Shown here: one piece after another, positions 19,582-31,229 of the stretch
Layout: each line of letters opens with the position of its first letter
Position numbering within the stretch: the stretch's first letter is position 1
Assembly (NCBI GenBank): GCA_030646715.1
Contig: JAUSLJ010000029.1
Span: 84,845-148,844, forward strand
DNA: 64,000 nt
DNA from: Agitococcus sp.
GTDB taxonomy: Bacteria > Pseudomonadota > Gammaproteobacteria > Pseudomonadales > Moraxellaceae
Reading direction: 5' to 3'
Position numbers and translations under genes: made by a program
Notes under the pieces: model-generated
Seen by the model: the letters and a program-made list of their open reading frames with translations, nothing else
The model's database searches: none
What the model was told of the DNA's origin: nothing

Positions 19582-21059
19582 TCCAACGCCTTTTCTATCG
19601 CCTCACACAACGTCTTTAAAATCTTGATACGGGCATAATATTTATTGTTCGCTTCTACCAATGTCCACGGCGCAATATCGGTACTGGTGCGCTCAACCAT
19701 ATCGCTGACTGCATGAACATAACTGTCCCATTTATTGCGATTACGCCAATCTTCTTCGGTAATTTTAAAGCGTTTAAAACCAATTTCTTCACGCAACTTA
19801 AAGCGTTTAAGCTGTTCATCTTGACTTATCGCCAGCCAGAACTTAACGACAATTGCCCCACTTTCAATCAGTTGCTCTTCAAAATCGTTGATTTCGCTGT
19901 AAGCACGCATCCAATCAGGTTCGCGCAAAAAGCCTTCTACACGCTCCACTAAAACACGGCCATACCATGATCGGTCAAAAATACTAATACGACCTTTACG
20001 TGGAACGTGTCGCCAAAAACGCCATAAATAAGGCTGACTACGTTCTTCTTCGGTAGGCGCAGCAATAGGAATAATCGAATATTGACGGGCATCCAGTGCG
20101 GCAGTAATACGACGAATGCTACCTCCTTTGCCTGCGGCATCATTGCCTTCAAACACGGCAATAATGCTGTGCTTGTTAAAATCAGGATGGCGCGTTAATA
20201 AATTCAAACGGCCTTGAAGCTTCTCTAATTCTGCTTCGTAATCTTTTTTACTATATTCTTTGTCGAGCTTGAGCGTATCTAACAACTGCAAATTATCAAT
20301 CGGTGGCAATAACGGCGCGATAGCCGAACTGTCATTTTTCACCGCACCGAGGTCTAAGTGTTTACGAATTTCTCGCAGTAGCAACTTTCCAACGGTCAAA
20401 CTGCGATAGTTTTCATCTTCGCCCTCAACCACTACCCACGGGGCTTCGCCTGTACTGGTTTCGCGTAAAACGTGCTCAGAAATACGGCTGTATTTATCAT
20501 AATGTTTAAAATTTTCCCAATCTTGGTCAGTAACACGCCAACGGGTTTTTGGGTCTTTTTCCAGTTGTTTCAGGCGGTTTTGTTGTTTTTCTTTCGACAA
20601 ATGAAACCAAAATTTGAGTAGCACGACACCGTCATGCGCCAACATTTTTTCAAAACGGACAATTTCATCTATTTGATGATCCAATTCAGAGGTTTTTAAA
20701 TCACCCGTGACACGGCCAATAATCGGGTCGGAATACCAAGAACCGAACAAAATACCAATTCGACCATTGGCAGGTAAGGCACGCCAATAACGCCACATAC
20801 GCGGTCTTTCGCGTTCTTCATCAGAACACTTGCCAAAGGCTTGAGTGGATATTAAACGAGGATCCATCCATTCATTAAGCAAATTAACCGTTTCACCTTT
20901 GCCTGCACCATCGACGCCGTTTATTAAAATAATAACAGGGAATTTGCCATACTCTTTTAGCTCATACTGAATATCTAATAACGCCTCGCGTAAGACAGGC
21001 TCTTCGACTTTATAGGTATTTTTGTCTATTTTGTGGCCAATTTCAGCAGATTCAAACAT
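19578..21059 (-). CDS. pap: Polyphosphate:AMP phosphotransferase (two-domain class II PPK2)
   Basis: 493 aa with two tandem PPK2 domains, the arrangement of class II PPK2 (Pap). Each has a Walker A: 'GVDGAGKGE' (about 48-56) and 'EGNDAAGKGG' (about 305-314), and a lid/Walker B segment ('MWRYWRALP', 'LWRFWRHVP' and 'DRSWYGRVLVERVEGF'). In the N-terminal copy 'LFGSWYSDPI' replaces the DRSWY motif, so it is probably the degenerate, non-catalytic domain. These enzymes phosphorylate AMP to ADP with polyphosphate. The founding enzyme was from Acinetobacter johnsonii, consistent with the suggested lineage. It is divergent from the SulP gene. Confidence 0.93.
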   Translation of the reverse strand: MFESAEIGHKIDKNTYKVEEPVLREALLDIQYELKEYGKFPVIILINGVDGAGKGETVNLLNEWMDPRLISTQAFGKCSDEERERPRMWRYWRALPANGRIGILFGSWYSDPIIGRVTGDLKTSELDHQIDEIVRFEKMLAHDGVVLLKFWFHLSKEKQQNRLKQLEKDPKTRWRVTDQDWENFKHYDKYSRISEHVLRETSTGEAPWVVVEGEDENYRSLTVGKLLLREIRKHLDLGAVKNDSSAIAPLLPPIDNLQLLDTLKLDKEYSKKDYEAELEKLQGRLNLLTRHPDFNKHSIIAVFEGNDAAGKGGSIRRITAALDARQYSIIPIAAPTEEERSQPYLWRFWRHVPRKGRISIFDRSWYGRVLVERVEGFLREPDWMRAYSEINDFEEQLIESGAIVVKFWLAISQDEQLKRFKLREEIGFKRFKITEEDWRNRNKWDSYVHAVSDMVERTSTDIAPWTLVEANNKYYARIKILKTLCEAIEKALD

Positions 21060-21199
21060 GATGATTCTCTCGATGTTCTATTTATATCCTTGACAATAAC
21101 AGGCAATGAAAACGCCGTCAAAGACCGTATATTTTTTATGGGTTTGGCGGCTATAATCAAAACTCTAGTCACTCACTCTCATCATTCGGCCACTTCGTC

Positions 21200-22840
21200 A
21201 TGATTGCTATTGTAGAAGCGTACAAGTCAGGTTTATTAGCCAAAAAACATTGGGCACAAAATCTCGTCGCAGGCATAGTCGTTGGGGTGGTTGCTTTACC
21301 GTTAGCGATGGCGTTTGCTATTGCCAGCGGCGTTAAGCCCGAACAAGGGATTTATACGGCAATTGTTGCGGGCATATTAGCGGCATTGTTGGGTGGCAGT
21401 CGGCTACAAATTACTGGGCCTACAGGCGCATTTATTGTCATTTTGGCAGGGATTACTGCTAAATACGGTGTTGATGGCTTACAAATCGCCACCATTATGG
21501 CAGGGCTTATATTATTGTTATTTGGTTTAGCCAAAATGGGCGCAGTGATTAAATTTATTCCTGCGCCTGTGATTGTCGGTTTTACCGCAGGTATCGGCGT
21601 GATTATTTGGGTTGGCCAATGGAAAGATTTTTTTGGTTTACCCAAAGTCACAGGTGAGCATTTTCATCAAAAGCTATGGCATACCTTGCAAGTGCTACCT
21701 CAACTTCATCTCGCCACTACAGGCTTAGCTATTCTCAGCTTAATACTGTTATTGCTTGCGCCCAAAATTAAAGCTTTACATCGTGTGCCTGGCCCATTGA
21801 TTGCGATGGTTGTCGCTACCGCTTTACAGGGGATATTTCAATTTCAAGGGGTAATGACCATTGGCACCGCATTTGGCGGTATTCCTCAAACTCTACCTCA
21901 CTTTGCTTTACCGACGATTACCCTACCGCGAATTATTGAGTTGATTGGCCCTGCATTTACCATTGCCATGTTGGGTGCTATTGAGTCTTTACTTTCTGCG
22001 GTGGTAGCTGACGGCATGGCAGGCACACGCCACAACTCTAATCAAGAATTGGTCGGTCAAGGTATTGCTAACATCGTCTCACCTTTATTTGGTGGTTTTG
22101 CCGCGACGGGTGCTATTGCCCGTACCGCCACCAATGTGCGTAATGGTGGTAGTAGCCCGATTGCGGGTGTCACTCACGGGATTGTCTTAATTGTGATTAT
22201 TCTGTTTTTAGCACCACTCGCGTCCGATATTCCTTTAGCGGCATTAGCGGCTATTTTGTTTGTTGTCGCATGGAATATGAGTGAATTACCACACTTGGTA
22301 CACATGGCTCAACGCGCACCACGTAGTGATGTCGCTATTTTATTAATTACTTTTTTGCTAACTGTGTTTGCTGATTTAGTCATTGCCGTCAACATTGGTG
22401 TGATTTTAGCGGCTTTATTATTTATGCGTAGAATGGCTGAATCGGTAGAAATTCAAGCCCACAATAGTGATTCGTTGGCGATAGAACTACAAGGATTGGG
22501 CATCAAAAAACTTCCCGCCGATGTGATGGTTTACTCAATCGAAGGCCCTTTCTTTTTTGGCGCGGTTGATAACTTAGAACGCACATTAATGTCCACGAAT
22601 ACCGAAGCATCGACGTTGATTGTCCGTTTGGCTCATGTTCCTTTTGTCGACATTACGGGCTTGCAGGCTCTTGACGAAGCCTTAGATGTTTTTAGAAAAC
22701 GCCATATTAAAGTAATGGTGTGCGAAACCAACGAACGCGTTTTTCGCAAACTAGCCAAAGCAGGTTTGGTAGAAAAAGTGGGCGAAGACAATTTTTTTAG
22801 AACTTTTGCTGATGCGATTAAGCAAGTAGATAACCATTAA
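21200..22840 (+). CDS. SulP/SLC26 family anion transporter with STAS domain
   Basis: 546 aa. The transport domain (about 1-410) has 10-14 hydrophobic segments with the SLC26 signature 'VVALPLAMAFAIASGVKPEQGIYTAIVAG' (in parts) and 'GPTGAFIVILAGI'. A cytoplasmic STAS domain (about 440-546) ends with 'VPFVDITGLQALDEALDVF'. SulP proteins move sulfate, bicarbonate or dicarboxylates. Substrate cannot be fixed from sequence; bicarbonate or sulfate are the main options, and sulfate would fit the sulfur genes nearby. A TATAAT at 21152-21157 is a possible -10 element. Confidence 0.9.
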   Translation: MIAIVEAYKSGLLAKKHWAQNLVAGIVVGVVALPLAMAFAIASGVKPEQGIYTAIVAGILAALLGGSRLQITGPTGAFIVILAGITAKYGVDGLQIATIMAGLILLLFGLAKMGAVIKFIPAPVIVGFTAGIGVIIWVGQWKDFFGLPKVTGEHFHQKLWHTLQVLPQLHLATTGLAILSLILLLLAPKIKALHRVPGPLIAMVVATALQGIFQFQGVMTIGTAFGGIPQTLPHFALPTITLPRIIELIGPAFTIAMLGAIESLLSAVVADGMAGTRHNSNQELVGQGIANIVSPLFGGFAATGAIARTATNVRNGGSSPIAGVTHGIVLIVIILFLAPLASDIPLAALAAILFVVAWNMSELPHLVHMAQRAPRSDVAILLITFLLTVFADLVIAVNIGVILAALLFMRRMAESVEIQAHNSDSLAIELQGLGIKKLPADVMVYSIEGPFFFGAVDNLERTLMSTNTEASTLIVRLAHVPFVDITGLQALDEALDVFRKRHIKVMVCETNERVFRKLAKAGLVEKVGEDNFFRTFADAIKQVDNH

Positions 22841-23391
22841 TAACGACCCATATATTCAATGCGTTGACTGACATTGTTTTCACAATTCGTTAACGCAGCA
22901 GCTCTTTCCGCCTCGTAGATGGGTGAATCCTCATAACCGTGATAATACATATTATAAGTCAAGCCTTTAATCATCTCGTAAAGCGGTGGTGATTGTTTGG
23001 CTATTTGCTCTAGGTTAGCAATATGAGATAACACATACGCCTGCGGATCATTCGCTCGGGTATTGCCTGAATCATAATTATAATCATAGTTATAAGAGCG
23101 TGAACGGTTATAACGAGGATACGTTTTTCTCGGTTGCACACTACGGTCTTTGGCTTTAATCACCAATTTACACAAAGCACTGACTTCTTTTTGCTTCATC
23201 GGCACACTGATTTTTAAGTTGGTCGGGTCGCCCTCTGTTTTCAAAATCACCGCATTATCACCACACGGTAATTGGCTAAATTCTTTACGACCATTCTTTT
23301 CACAGACATAGACATCAGCCGCTAATGCCGTATTAGCAATGACGCAAAATGCTAACAACGGCAGCCCTTTTACGGTTAATAATGACACCAT
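22837..23391 (-). CDS. Periplasmic protein with N-terminal DUF4124-like region
   Basis: 184 aa with a clear signal peptide (cleavage near NTALA-AD). The first mature residues 'DVYVCEKNGRKEFSQLPCG' match the DUF4124 pattern (aromatic-x-C, N-G-x-x-x-F/Y-S, P-C), a small disulfide-bonded domain common in gammaproteobacterial exported proteins. The middle contains a short Tyr/Asn-rich stretch ('SRSYNYDYNYDSGN'), and the C-terminal half carries two more Cys. Function unknown. Convergent with the SulP gene (4-base overlap of ends). Confidence 0.75.
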   Translation of the reverse strand: MVSLLTVKGLPLLAFCVIANTALAADVYVCEKNGRKEFSQLPCGDNAVILKTEGDPTNLKISVPMKQKEVSALCKLVIKAKDRSVQPRKTYPRYNRSRSYNYDYNYDSGNTRANDPQAYVLSHIANLEQIAKQSPPLYEMIKGLTYNMYYHGYEDSPIYEAERAAALTNCENNVSQRIEYMGRY

Positions 23392-23457
23392 CTATCTCCT
23401 ATAAATAATGGACTCTCTGCGAATAACTCAGGTAAACCAATCTTTGCTATTTGCTCA

Positions 23458-25494
<2,037 letters not shown>

Positions 25495-25631
25495 CTACTT
25501 TCCCAACACGACCATAAATTTATAGTGCTTACGATACCCGTTTCTGTTGAAAGATGGAAAGGGTGAAATCCACAGAACGACAAGTTAAGTCTTGGGAAAT
25601 AAACAGCGGGTGGAGAGAGGAAGAAATGAAA

Positions 25632-25655
25632 TAGAAATAAGTCTAGAAATAAGTC
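25632..25655. repeat. Tandem 12-base direct repeat upstream of ligA
   Basis: TAGAAATAAGTC occurs twice head to tail (25632-25643 and 25644-25655) in the zipA-ligA gap. It is followed by a weak hairpin GGCGT-loop-ACGCC. The position upstream of ligA would suit a regulator-binding site or simple slippage; only the exact repetition is seen. Confidence 0.5.
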
Positions 25656-25723
25656 AGAGGCGTGTTGGTACGCCCCTTAACTCACGAGAATGACTTAGAT
25701 ACTGACTATGGGAGAATGGCTAT

Positions 25724-26584
25724 CTAAATCGCTTTACTCATTAAATGATGACGGGTGAACTCGACCACTTGCTCGCGGTAATGTTCAATCAATTGGCGAT
25801 TTAATGGATTTTGGTTTTGGTCTAAAATCTGACCAGAGAACTCGTGCGCTAAACGCTTAGCGGTATCAATCATCGTGTCATATGCAACATAAGGATGATG
25901 ATTTGGTAAAGCCATAAATAAAGTCACGGCAGAGATAAACTCCGAACCCATCGCTTCTAAATCAAAAGCACCAATATCATCGACTCTTGCCATGCTGAAT
26001 AATACTTGGCCATGACCATTTGGATGCTCATGGCGATGGAACATACCCATTTCACCAAAACGCAAACCGTAATTAGAAACACATTTTAACAAGCGTTCGC
26101 CATCAAAAGGCACACGACCTGCGGTGATATAAATGACAATATAATCTTGCGCTTCGACGACTTTACTTTGTGAGCTTGACATAGCCACGGTGTCAATAAA
26201 CTCATCGTCTAACAATGAAACTTCTTCTTCAACAACAGCAGTTTTAGCTGTTTTGTGTTCAGCTATTTGCACCACATTAGTTGCCGCTTGAGCAACAGGT
26301 TTCACCATTAACTTGACCGTTTCCAATTCTTCATTAGCCACAAATGGTTGAGCCAAATCATGAGCTTTTAATACAGGCTCAATAGCTTCAACTCGCGGCA
26401 AATGACGACGTTGTGAGCGCGGCACAACGGGAATACCGTCAATAATATCCACGCCTTCTACTAAAGCGGGTTCTACCCGCTCTAAGGCTTCTGCTTGATT
26501 GTTCTGGTAAATATCCCAGAGCACTTTGACTAATACTGCAAAAGCAACCGCGACGGCTGCCCAAATTCCCATTTCCATAGTCAT
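25724..26584 (-). CDS. zipA: Cell division protein ZipA
   Basis: 286 aa. The short N-terminal periplasmic end and transmembrane helix ('WAAVAVAFAVLVKVLWDIYQ') are followed by a long, acidic, variable linker (about 40-145) and the C-terminal ZipA domain (about 148-280, 'DYIVIYITAGRVPFDGERLL' and 'GMFHRHEHPNGHG'), which binds the FtsZ tail. ZipA tethers the FtsZ ring to the inner membrane. It lies 11 bases after smc, the conserved gammaproteobacterial order. Confidence 0.93.
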   Translation of the reverse strand: MTMEMGIWAAVAVAFAVLVKVLWDIYQNNQAEALERVEPALVEGVDIIDGIPVVPRSQRRHLPRVEAIEPVLKAHDLAQPFVANEELETVKLMVKPVAQAATNVVQIAEHKTAKTAVVEEEVSLLDDEFIDTVAMSSSQSKVVEAQDYIVIYITAGRVPFDGERLLKCVSNYGLRFGEMGMFHRHEHPNGHGQVLFSMARVDDIGAFDLEAMGSEFISAVTLFMALPNHHPYVAYDTMIDTAKRLAHEFSGQILDQNQNPLNRQLIEHYREQVVEFTRHHLMSKAI

Positions 26585-26595
26585 TACTCGTTTGA

Positions 26596-29500
26596 TTATG
26601 CAGCGGCCAACGCTGCGGCTTGCTCGACATTAACAGACACTAAGCGCGAAACACCAGGTTCGTGCATCGTGACTCCCATTAACTGCTGTGCCATCGACAT
26701 AGCAATTTTATTATGTGTAATATAAATAAACTGTACCTGCTGCGCCATTTCTTCAACTAAGCGACAAAAGCGTGCAACATTGGCATCGTCTAATGGTGCA
26801 TCAACTTCATCTAATAAACAAAATGGTGCAGGATTTAATTGAAAGATAGCAAAAACTAATGCTAATGCTGTGAGCGCCTTCTCACCGCCAGATAATAAAT
26901 GAATTGTCGCATTTTTTTTACCTGGAGGACGTGCGGTAATACTCACTCCGCTAGTTAAAGTATCTTCGCCAACTAATTGTAATGAGGCCATCCCGCCACC
27001 AAAAACTTTTGGAAATAAATGTTGCAGACCTTCATTAACCCGATTAAAGGTATCCATAAATAAGGTGCGCGTTTCTTTATCAATATGTTTAATCGCGCTT
27101 TCCAGTTTTTCTAAAGCATCTTCTAAATCTTTAATTTGACCATCTAAATAATTTTTACGTTCTGCTTGTTGGGCATATTCATCAATGGCCGCTAGATTAA
27201 TCGCGCCTAATCGACTTATTTTATTTGCCAATTGCTCTAAACGCAGTTGCCATGTATTTTCATCTATATTTTCGGCCAATGGCTCAGTCAAGATACTGAC
27301 ATCGGCATTCATTTCTTGTAATTGACTTAACAGATGACTTTGATGCGCGGAAACCTGTTGCCATGACAAACGATTCGCTTCTAATTGTTGACGCAATGGT
27401 TCGATACTGAAAGTAATTTGTTGGCGTTGTAACTCTAATTGCCGATAATGCTGCGTCACGGTATTTAAGGTAGCTTTCACTTCTTGTAACTGACTTTCAG
27501 CCTGCAAACTTTCTTCAATATAACTTTCCAATAACAAACGTAACTCCGCAACTGGCTCCAACAACGTCTGCAAGCTAAATACCAAGTCTTCTTGTTGCTG
27601 TGCTAAATGCGCTAAATGCTGTTCATGACGTTGCCGATTTTGGCTTAACGCTAATTGTCTGGTCTGCAAACTTTGTACCCGTAACGCTAATTGATGACTG
27701 CGTTGACGTGTTTGCTGGACATTCTGACGAGTGTGCTGCACGTCCAAACGTGTTGCCTCGCGCTTGGCTTGTAAGTCTTCGTTGGCATATTGCTGCGCTT
27801 GTAAAGACTCTAAATGCGTTTCTAGATTTAAACGGGCTTCGGCAAGGGTTTCGGTATCATTTTCGGCTTGATGGGCTAATTCAACTAACTCTTGACGAAT
27901 TCGCTGTGCTTGCAATTGCGTTTGCGTTAATTGCGTTTGCAGTTTGCCGAGCTTCGCCTGTTCTAAGCCGCGCTCTTGCAAGTGCAAAGATAATTGCCGC
28001 TGCACTTGCAAACGCTCTTGTTCCATCTGTTGTTGCTGTTGATTGACCAAAGTTTGCGATTCTTGGATAGTCACTAGCTCTTGCTGTAATTGCTCAAGCC
28101 GATGCTGTAAGTCTGCCAAAATCGTTTGTCGTGTTAACACGCTGTCTTCGGCCTTTTTGCCCACTACTTTTAGCCAATGTTTACCCAGCCAAAAGCCATC
28201 TTGGGTAATGAGAGATTCGCCAGCCGCTAAACCCTGACGTTGGTTTAAAGCCTCCGCCAATGAGGCGCAATATTTGACACCGACCACTAACTCTTGGCCA
28301 AAACGCGACAACAATTTGCTCGCTAAAAACTCTGGTGTCGCTGCCAAGCTATTATCTTGCTCCAAGAAAATAACTGAAGGGCTATCAGCCAAATTAATCA
28401 CTGATAAATCTTCAACAACAACCGCTTTAATAGCATCACCCAAAACGGTTTCAACTAATGACTCAAAACCCAATTCTACCTGCAGCACTTCGGCTAAACG
28501 AGCGTTGGTGGCTAATTGTTGCGTTTGTAGCCAACGATTCTGTTGTTGATTGTCTAAACCCAAAGCCGCTTGTTGCAAGGCTTTTAACGCGGATTCTTGT
28601 CCCTGTGCTTGTTGCTTTTGGCTATTTAGTTGATGAGCCGTCTGTTGTAATTGTTGCGAGCGTTGATTTGCTTCACCAATACGCTCACTTAACTGCTCAA
28701 GATGCTGCTGCTCATCTTGCAAGCTAAGGTCTAATGCCGCGAGGATTTCTTGCTGTATCGCCACTTCATCCAATAACCCATCGGTGGCAAACTGTCCCAT
28801 CTCATTGGCTAGACGTTGCTGCCGCTCTTGCAGACGTAATAAAGCCTGTTCTAAAGTTTGAATACGGTTTTGCCACAACTGAACTTGTGTCGTCGTTTGC
28901 GCGTTTTCACGTTGTTGCGCTTCAACATACTGCTGTTGACTCAGTAAAGCCAACTCCGCTGTTTCTAGACGTAAACATTGCTCTTCAAGTGCAGCTTCCA
29001 ACTCCTCTTGCTCAGGCAATACTAACGCCAACTCGTCGGCTAATAATTGCGACTCTTGAGCATCTTGCTCACCTTCTTTTACGGCTTGTTGTTGCCGTAA
29101 CAGCATCGCTTGTTGTTGCTGCAATAATTGCTGATGACGCTGCTGTTGATATTGAATTTGTTGTTCGGTTTGGCTGATGGTATTTTTAATACCATAGACA
29201 CGATTTTGCGCTTCATGCAAAGCGGCATGACTATTGGCTTCTTTGTCGCGCTCGGCAATAAGCACGGATTCTAGTTGCTGTTGATTATTTAATGCTTCAG
29301 CCAATTGCGCGGCTTGTTGCTGTATTAATAGCTCATACTGAGAAACTTGTTGCTGATGCGTTTGCCAACGACGCGCCAGTAATTCAATTTTAGTTTGTCG
29401 CTCTTCGGTTTTTAAAGTGCGATATTTTTCGGCAGCATCGGCTTGTTTTTGCAAGTGGCTTAATTGGCGTGTTAACTCTTCACGAATATCATATAAACGC

Positions 29501-30075
29501 GCCAAATTATCACGAGTATTGCTTAAACGAGTTTCTGTTTCTTTACGGCGTTCTTTATAACGAGAAATACCTGCTGCCTCTTCAATATAAACACGCAGCT
29601 CTTCTGGGCGAGCTTCAATTAAACGAGAAATCATACCCTGTTCAATAATGGCGTAAGAACGAGGTCCTAAACCTGTTCCTAAAAAAATATCGGTAATATC
29701 TTTACGACGACAACGACTACTGTTTAAAAAATAATCTGATTTACCATCACGATTAACTTGGCGACGTACCGCTATTTCGGCATATTGAGCATATTCACCG
29801 CCCAAAGTACCATCACCATTATCAAAAATCAGTTCAATACTGGCTTGGCCTACAGGTTTACGACTGGTTGAACCATTAAAAATAACATCTGCCATCGACT
29901 CGCCACGTAAATAACGCGCAGACGACTCCCCCATTACCCAACGAACGGCATCAATAATATTGGATTTACCACAACCATTCGGCCCAACAATCGCAGATAA
30001 ATTACTGGGAAAGGGTACGGTTGTCGCGTCCACAAATGATTTAAAACCCGCCAATTTAATACTTTTAAGGCGCAT
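26596..30075 (-). CDS. smc: Chromosome segregation ATPase SMC
   Basis: 1159 aa. N-terminal ATPase half with Walker A 'GPNGCGKSNIIDAVRW' (32-47), a long first coiled coil that is unusually Gln-rich, hinge (about 515-640), return coiled coil, and the C-terminal ATPase half with signature 'LLSGGEKALTALALVFAIF' and Walker B 'FCLLDEVDAPLDDANV'. SMC dimers with ScpAB extrude and organise chromosomal DNA. Its partner genes scpA and scpB are 14 kb away. The Gln richness gives low-complexity cag/caa runs in the DNA but no frameshift. Large plus-strand ORFs inside are mirror artefacts of the coiled coil. Confidence 0.97.
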   Translation of the reverse strand: MRLKSIKLAGFKSFVDATTVPFPSNLSAIVGPNGCGKSNIIDAVRWVMGESSARYLRGESMADVIFNGSTSRKPVGQASIELIFDNGDGTLGGEYAQYAEIAVRRQVNRDGKSDYFLNSSRCRRKDITDIFLGTGLGPRSYAIIEQGMISRLIEARPEELRVYIEEAAGISRYKERRKETETRLSNTRDNLARLYDIREELTRQLSHLQKQADAAEKYRTLKTEERQTKIELLARRWQTHQQQVSQYELLIQQQAAQLAEALNNQQQLESVLIAERDKEANSHAALHEAQNRVYGIKNTISQTEQQIQYQQQRHQQLLQQQQAMLLRQQQAVKEGEQDAQESQLLADELALVLPEQEELEAALEEQCLRLETAELALLSQQQYVEAQQRENAQTTTQVQLWQNRIQTLEQALLRLQERQQRLANEMGQFATDGLLDEVAIQQEILAALDLSLQDEQQHLEQLSERIGEANQRSQQLQQTAHQLNSQKQQAQGQESALKALQQAALGLDNQQQNRWLQTQQLATNARLAEVLQVELGFESLVETVLGDAIKAVVVEDLSVINLADSPSVIFLEQDNSLAATPEFLASKLLSRFGQELVVGVKYCASLAEALNQRQGLAAGESLITQDGFWLGKHWLKVVGKKAEDSVLTRQTILADLQHRLEQLQQELVTIQESQTLVNQQQQQMEQERLQVQRQLSLHLQERGLEQAKLGKLQTQLTQTQLQAQRIRQELVELAHQAENDTETLAEARLNLETHLESLQAQQYANEDLQAKREATRLDVQHTRQNVQQTRQRSHQLALRVQSLQTRQLALSQNRQRHEQHLAHLAQQQEDLVFSLQTLLEPVAELRLLLESYIEESLQAESQLQEVKATLNTVTQHYRQLELQRQQITFSIEPLRQQLEANRLSWQQVSAHQSHLLSQLQEMNADVSILTEPLAENIDENTWQLRLEQLANKISRLGAINLAAIDEYAQQAERKNYLDGQIKDLEDALEKLESAIKHIDKETRTLFMDTFNRVNEGLQHLFPKVFGGGMASLQLVGEDTLTSGVSITARPPGKKNATIHLLSGGEKALTALALVFAIFQLNPAPFCLLDEVDAPLDDANVARFCRLVEEMAQQVQFIYITHNKIAMSMAQQLMGVTMHEPGVSRLVSVNVEQAAALAAA

Positions 30076-30340
30076 GGTCGTGTAATGTTATTTAAAATAG
30101 GCACGAAAAATTCCCTGACCAAAACCGCTTACATTTCAAGAAGAAAACAAAGCTCTGCCCGATCCCTTATAGAGCAAGTTGCAAATTCTATCGGAAATAA
30201 AAAGCAGTCCAGCGGGAAATTGCAACAAAATATGACAAAACACCCATTAAATAACATTAATGGATGTTTAATTGAAATTAATATGATGAAAATCACTATC
30301 TAGATATGAGCGACTTTCCCTATTACATAATAAGGTTCGA

Positions 30341-31036
30341 CTAGCGTTTTGAGCGTTGCGCCCACGCTAATTCTATTTGCTTCATTCTCGCCAAAGAGTC
30401 CAACACTAAATTGCGTAAATGACAGGAAAAATCATCAACTAATAACGCGGCTTGTTCGCCTTTACGCATTAAAATCGCTTCAACAATGCCTTTAAAGAAG
30501 TTATGTGCTTCCTGTAATTCGCGTTTATTGGTATGTAATGCTAAATAATAGCTACGCTGTAATGCGGGCTGTAAATCCTCTAGCATTTCTTCAATATAAG
30601 GATTTAACGCAAAACGATAACCCATGCGAAAAAAGGCAAATGAGCCTTCATAAAAGCCCTCAATATCGCCTTCACGAGCTAATCCCTGTAAATGATCTAA
30701 TAATGAAGTAAAACCTTCGACATCGGTTTGTCGCCAACTATCCGCCGCACGACGGGCAATAACAGTTAATAACAAAGCTAATATTTCAAAGAGGCTTTTA
30801 ATTTGTTGTGCTGACATTTCTGCAACCACAGCACCGCGACGAGGATAAATATTAATTAAATGACGGCGTTCTAACAGCAGTAACGCTTCACGCACTGAGC
30901 CACGGCTGACATTTAACTCTTTAGCTATTCTTAACTCTTGAATGCGCTCTCCCTCGACCAAATCACCTGTCACAATTTGCCGTCCAACATGACGCGCAAT
31001 TTGCTCGGCTAGACTTTCCGCTGCTTTAAAGGTCAT
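30341..31036 (-). CDS. GntR-family transcriptional regulator, FadR-like (FCD) type
   Basis: 231 aa. N-terminal winged helix-turn-helix ('RIAKELNVSRGSVREALLLLERR', residues about 38-60) and a C-terminal all-helical FCD-like ligand domain. FCD proteins usually carry Asp/His metal ligands. Here few His residues are present ('HTNKRELQEAHNF'), so metal or acid sensing is uncertain. A GntR gene just upstream of smc-zipA-ligA is a recurrent arrangement in Pseudomonas and Acinetobacter relatives. The 265-base gap to smc suggests a separate promoter for smc. Confidence 0.88.
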   Translation of the reverse strand: MTFKAAESLAEQIARHVGRQIVTGDLVEGERIQELRIAKELNVSRGSVREALLLLERRHLINIYPRRGAVVAEMSAQQIKSLFEILALLLTVIARRAADSWRQTDVEGFTSLLDHLQGLAREGDIEGFYEGSFAFFRMGYRFALNPYIEEMLEDLQPALQRSYYLALHTNKRELQEAHNFFKGIVEAILMRKGEQAALLVDDFSCHLRNLVLDSLARMKQIELAWAQRSKR

Positions 31037-31229
31037 GGCTCACCCGTTTCGATACTCATGATGTGATTTCCCGCAGAATCCTAACATGAGCCCTCTTTAA
31101 GCCAACGCTCATATTGTCTTACAATCCGACTTTTAGCACTTTCATTGACTATACTACTACGCTTATGGCCTGCTGTAGACTGTTAAATCAACTATCTCAG
31201 GGTAAAGTGATTAGATCTGCGATAGGGAT

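Noticed and set aside
27600..29177. Several plus-strand ORFs of 64-148 codons opposite smc
   Set aside because: They mirror the Gln-rich coiled coil of SMC on the other strand, lack ribosome binding sites, and SMC itself is intact.
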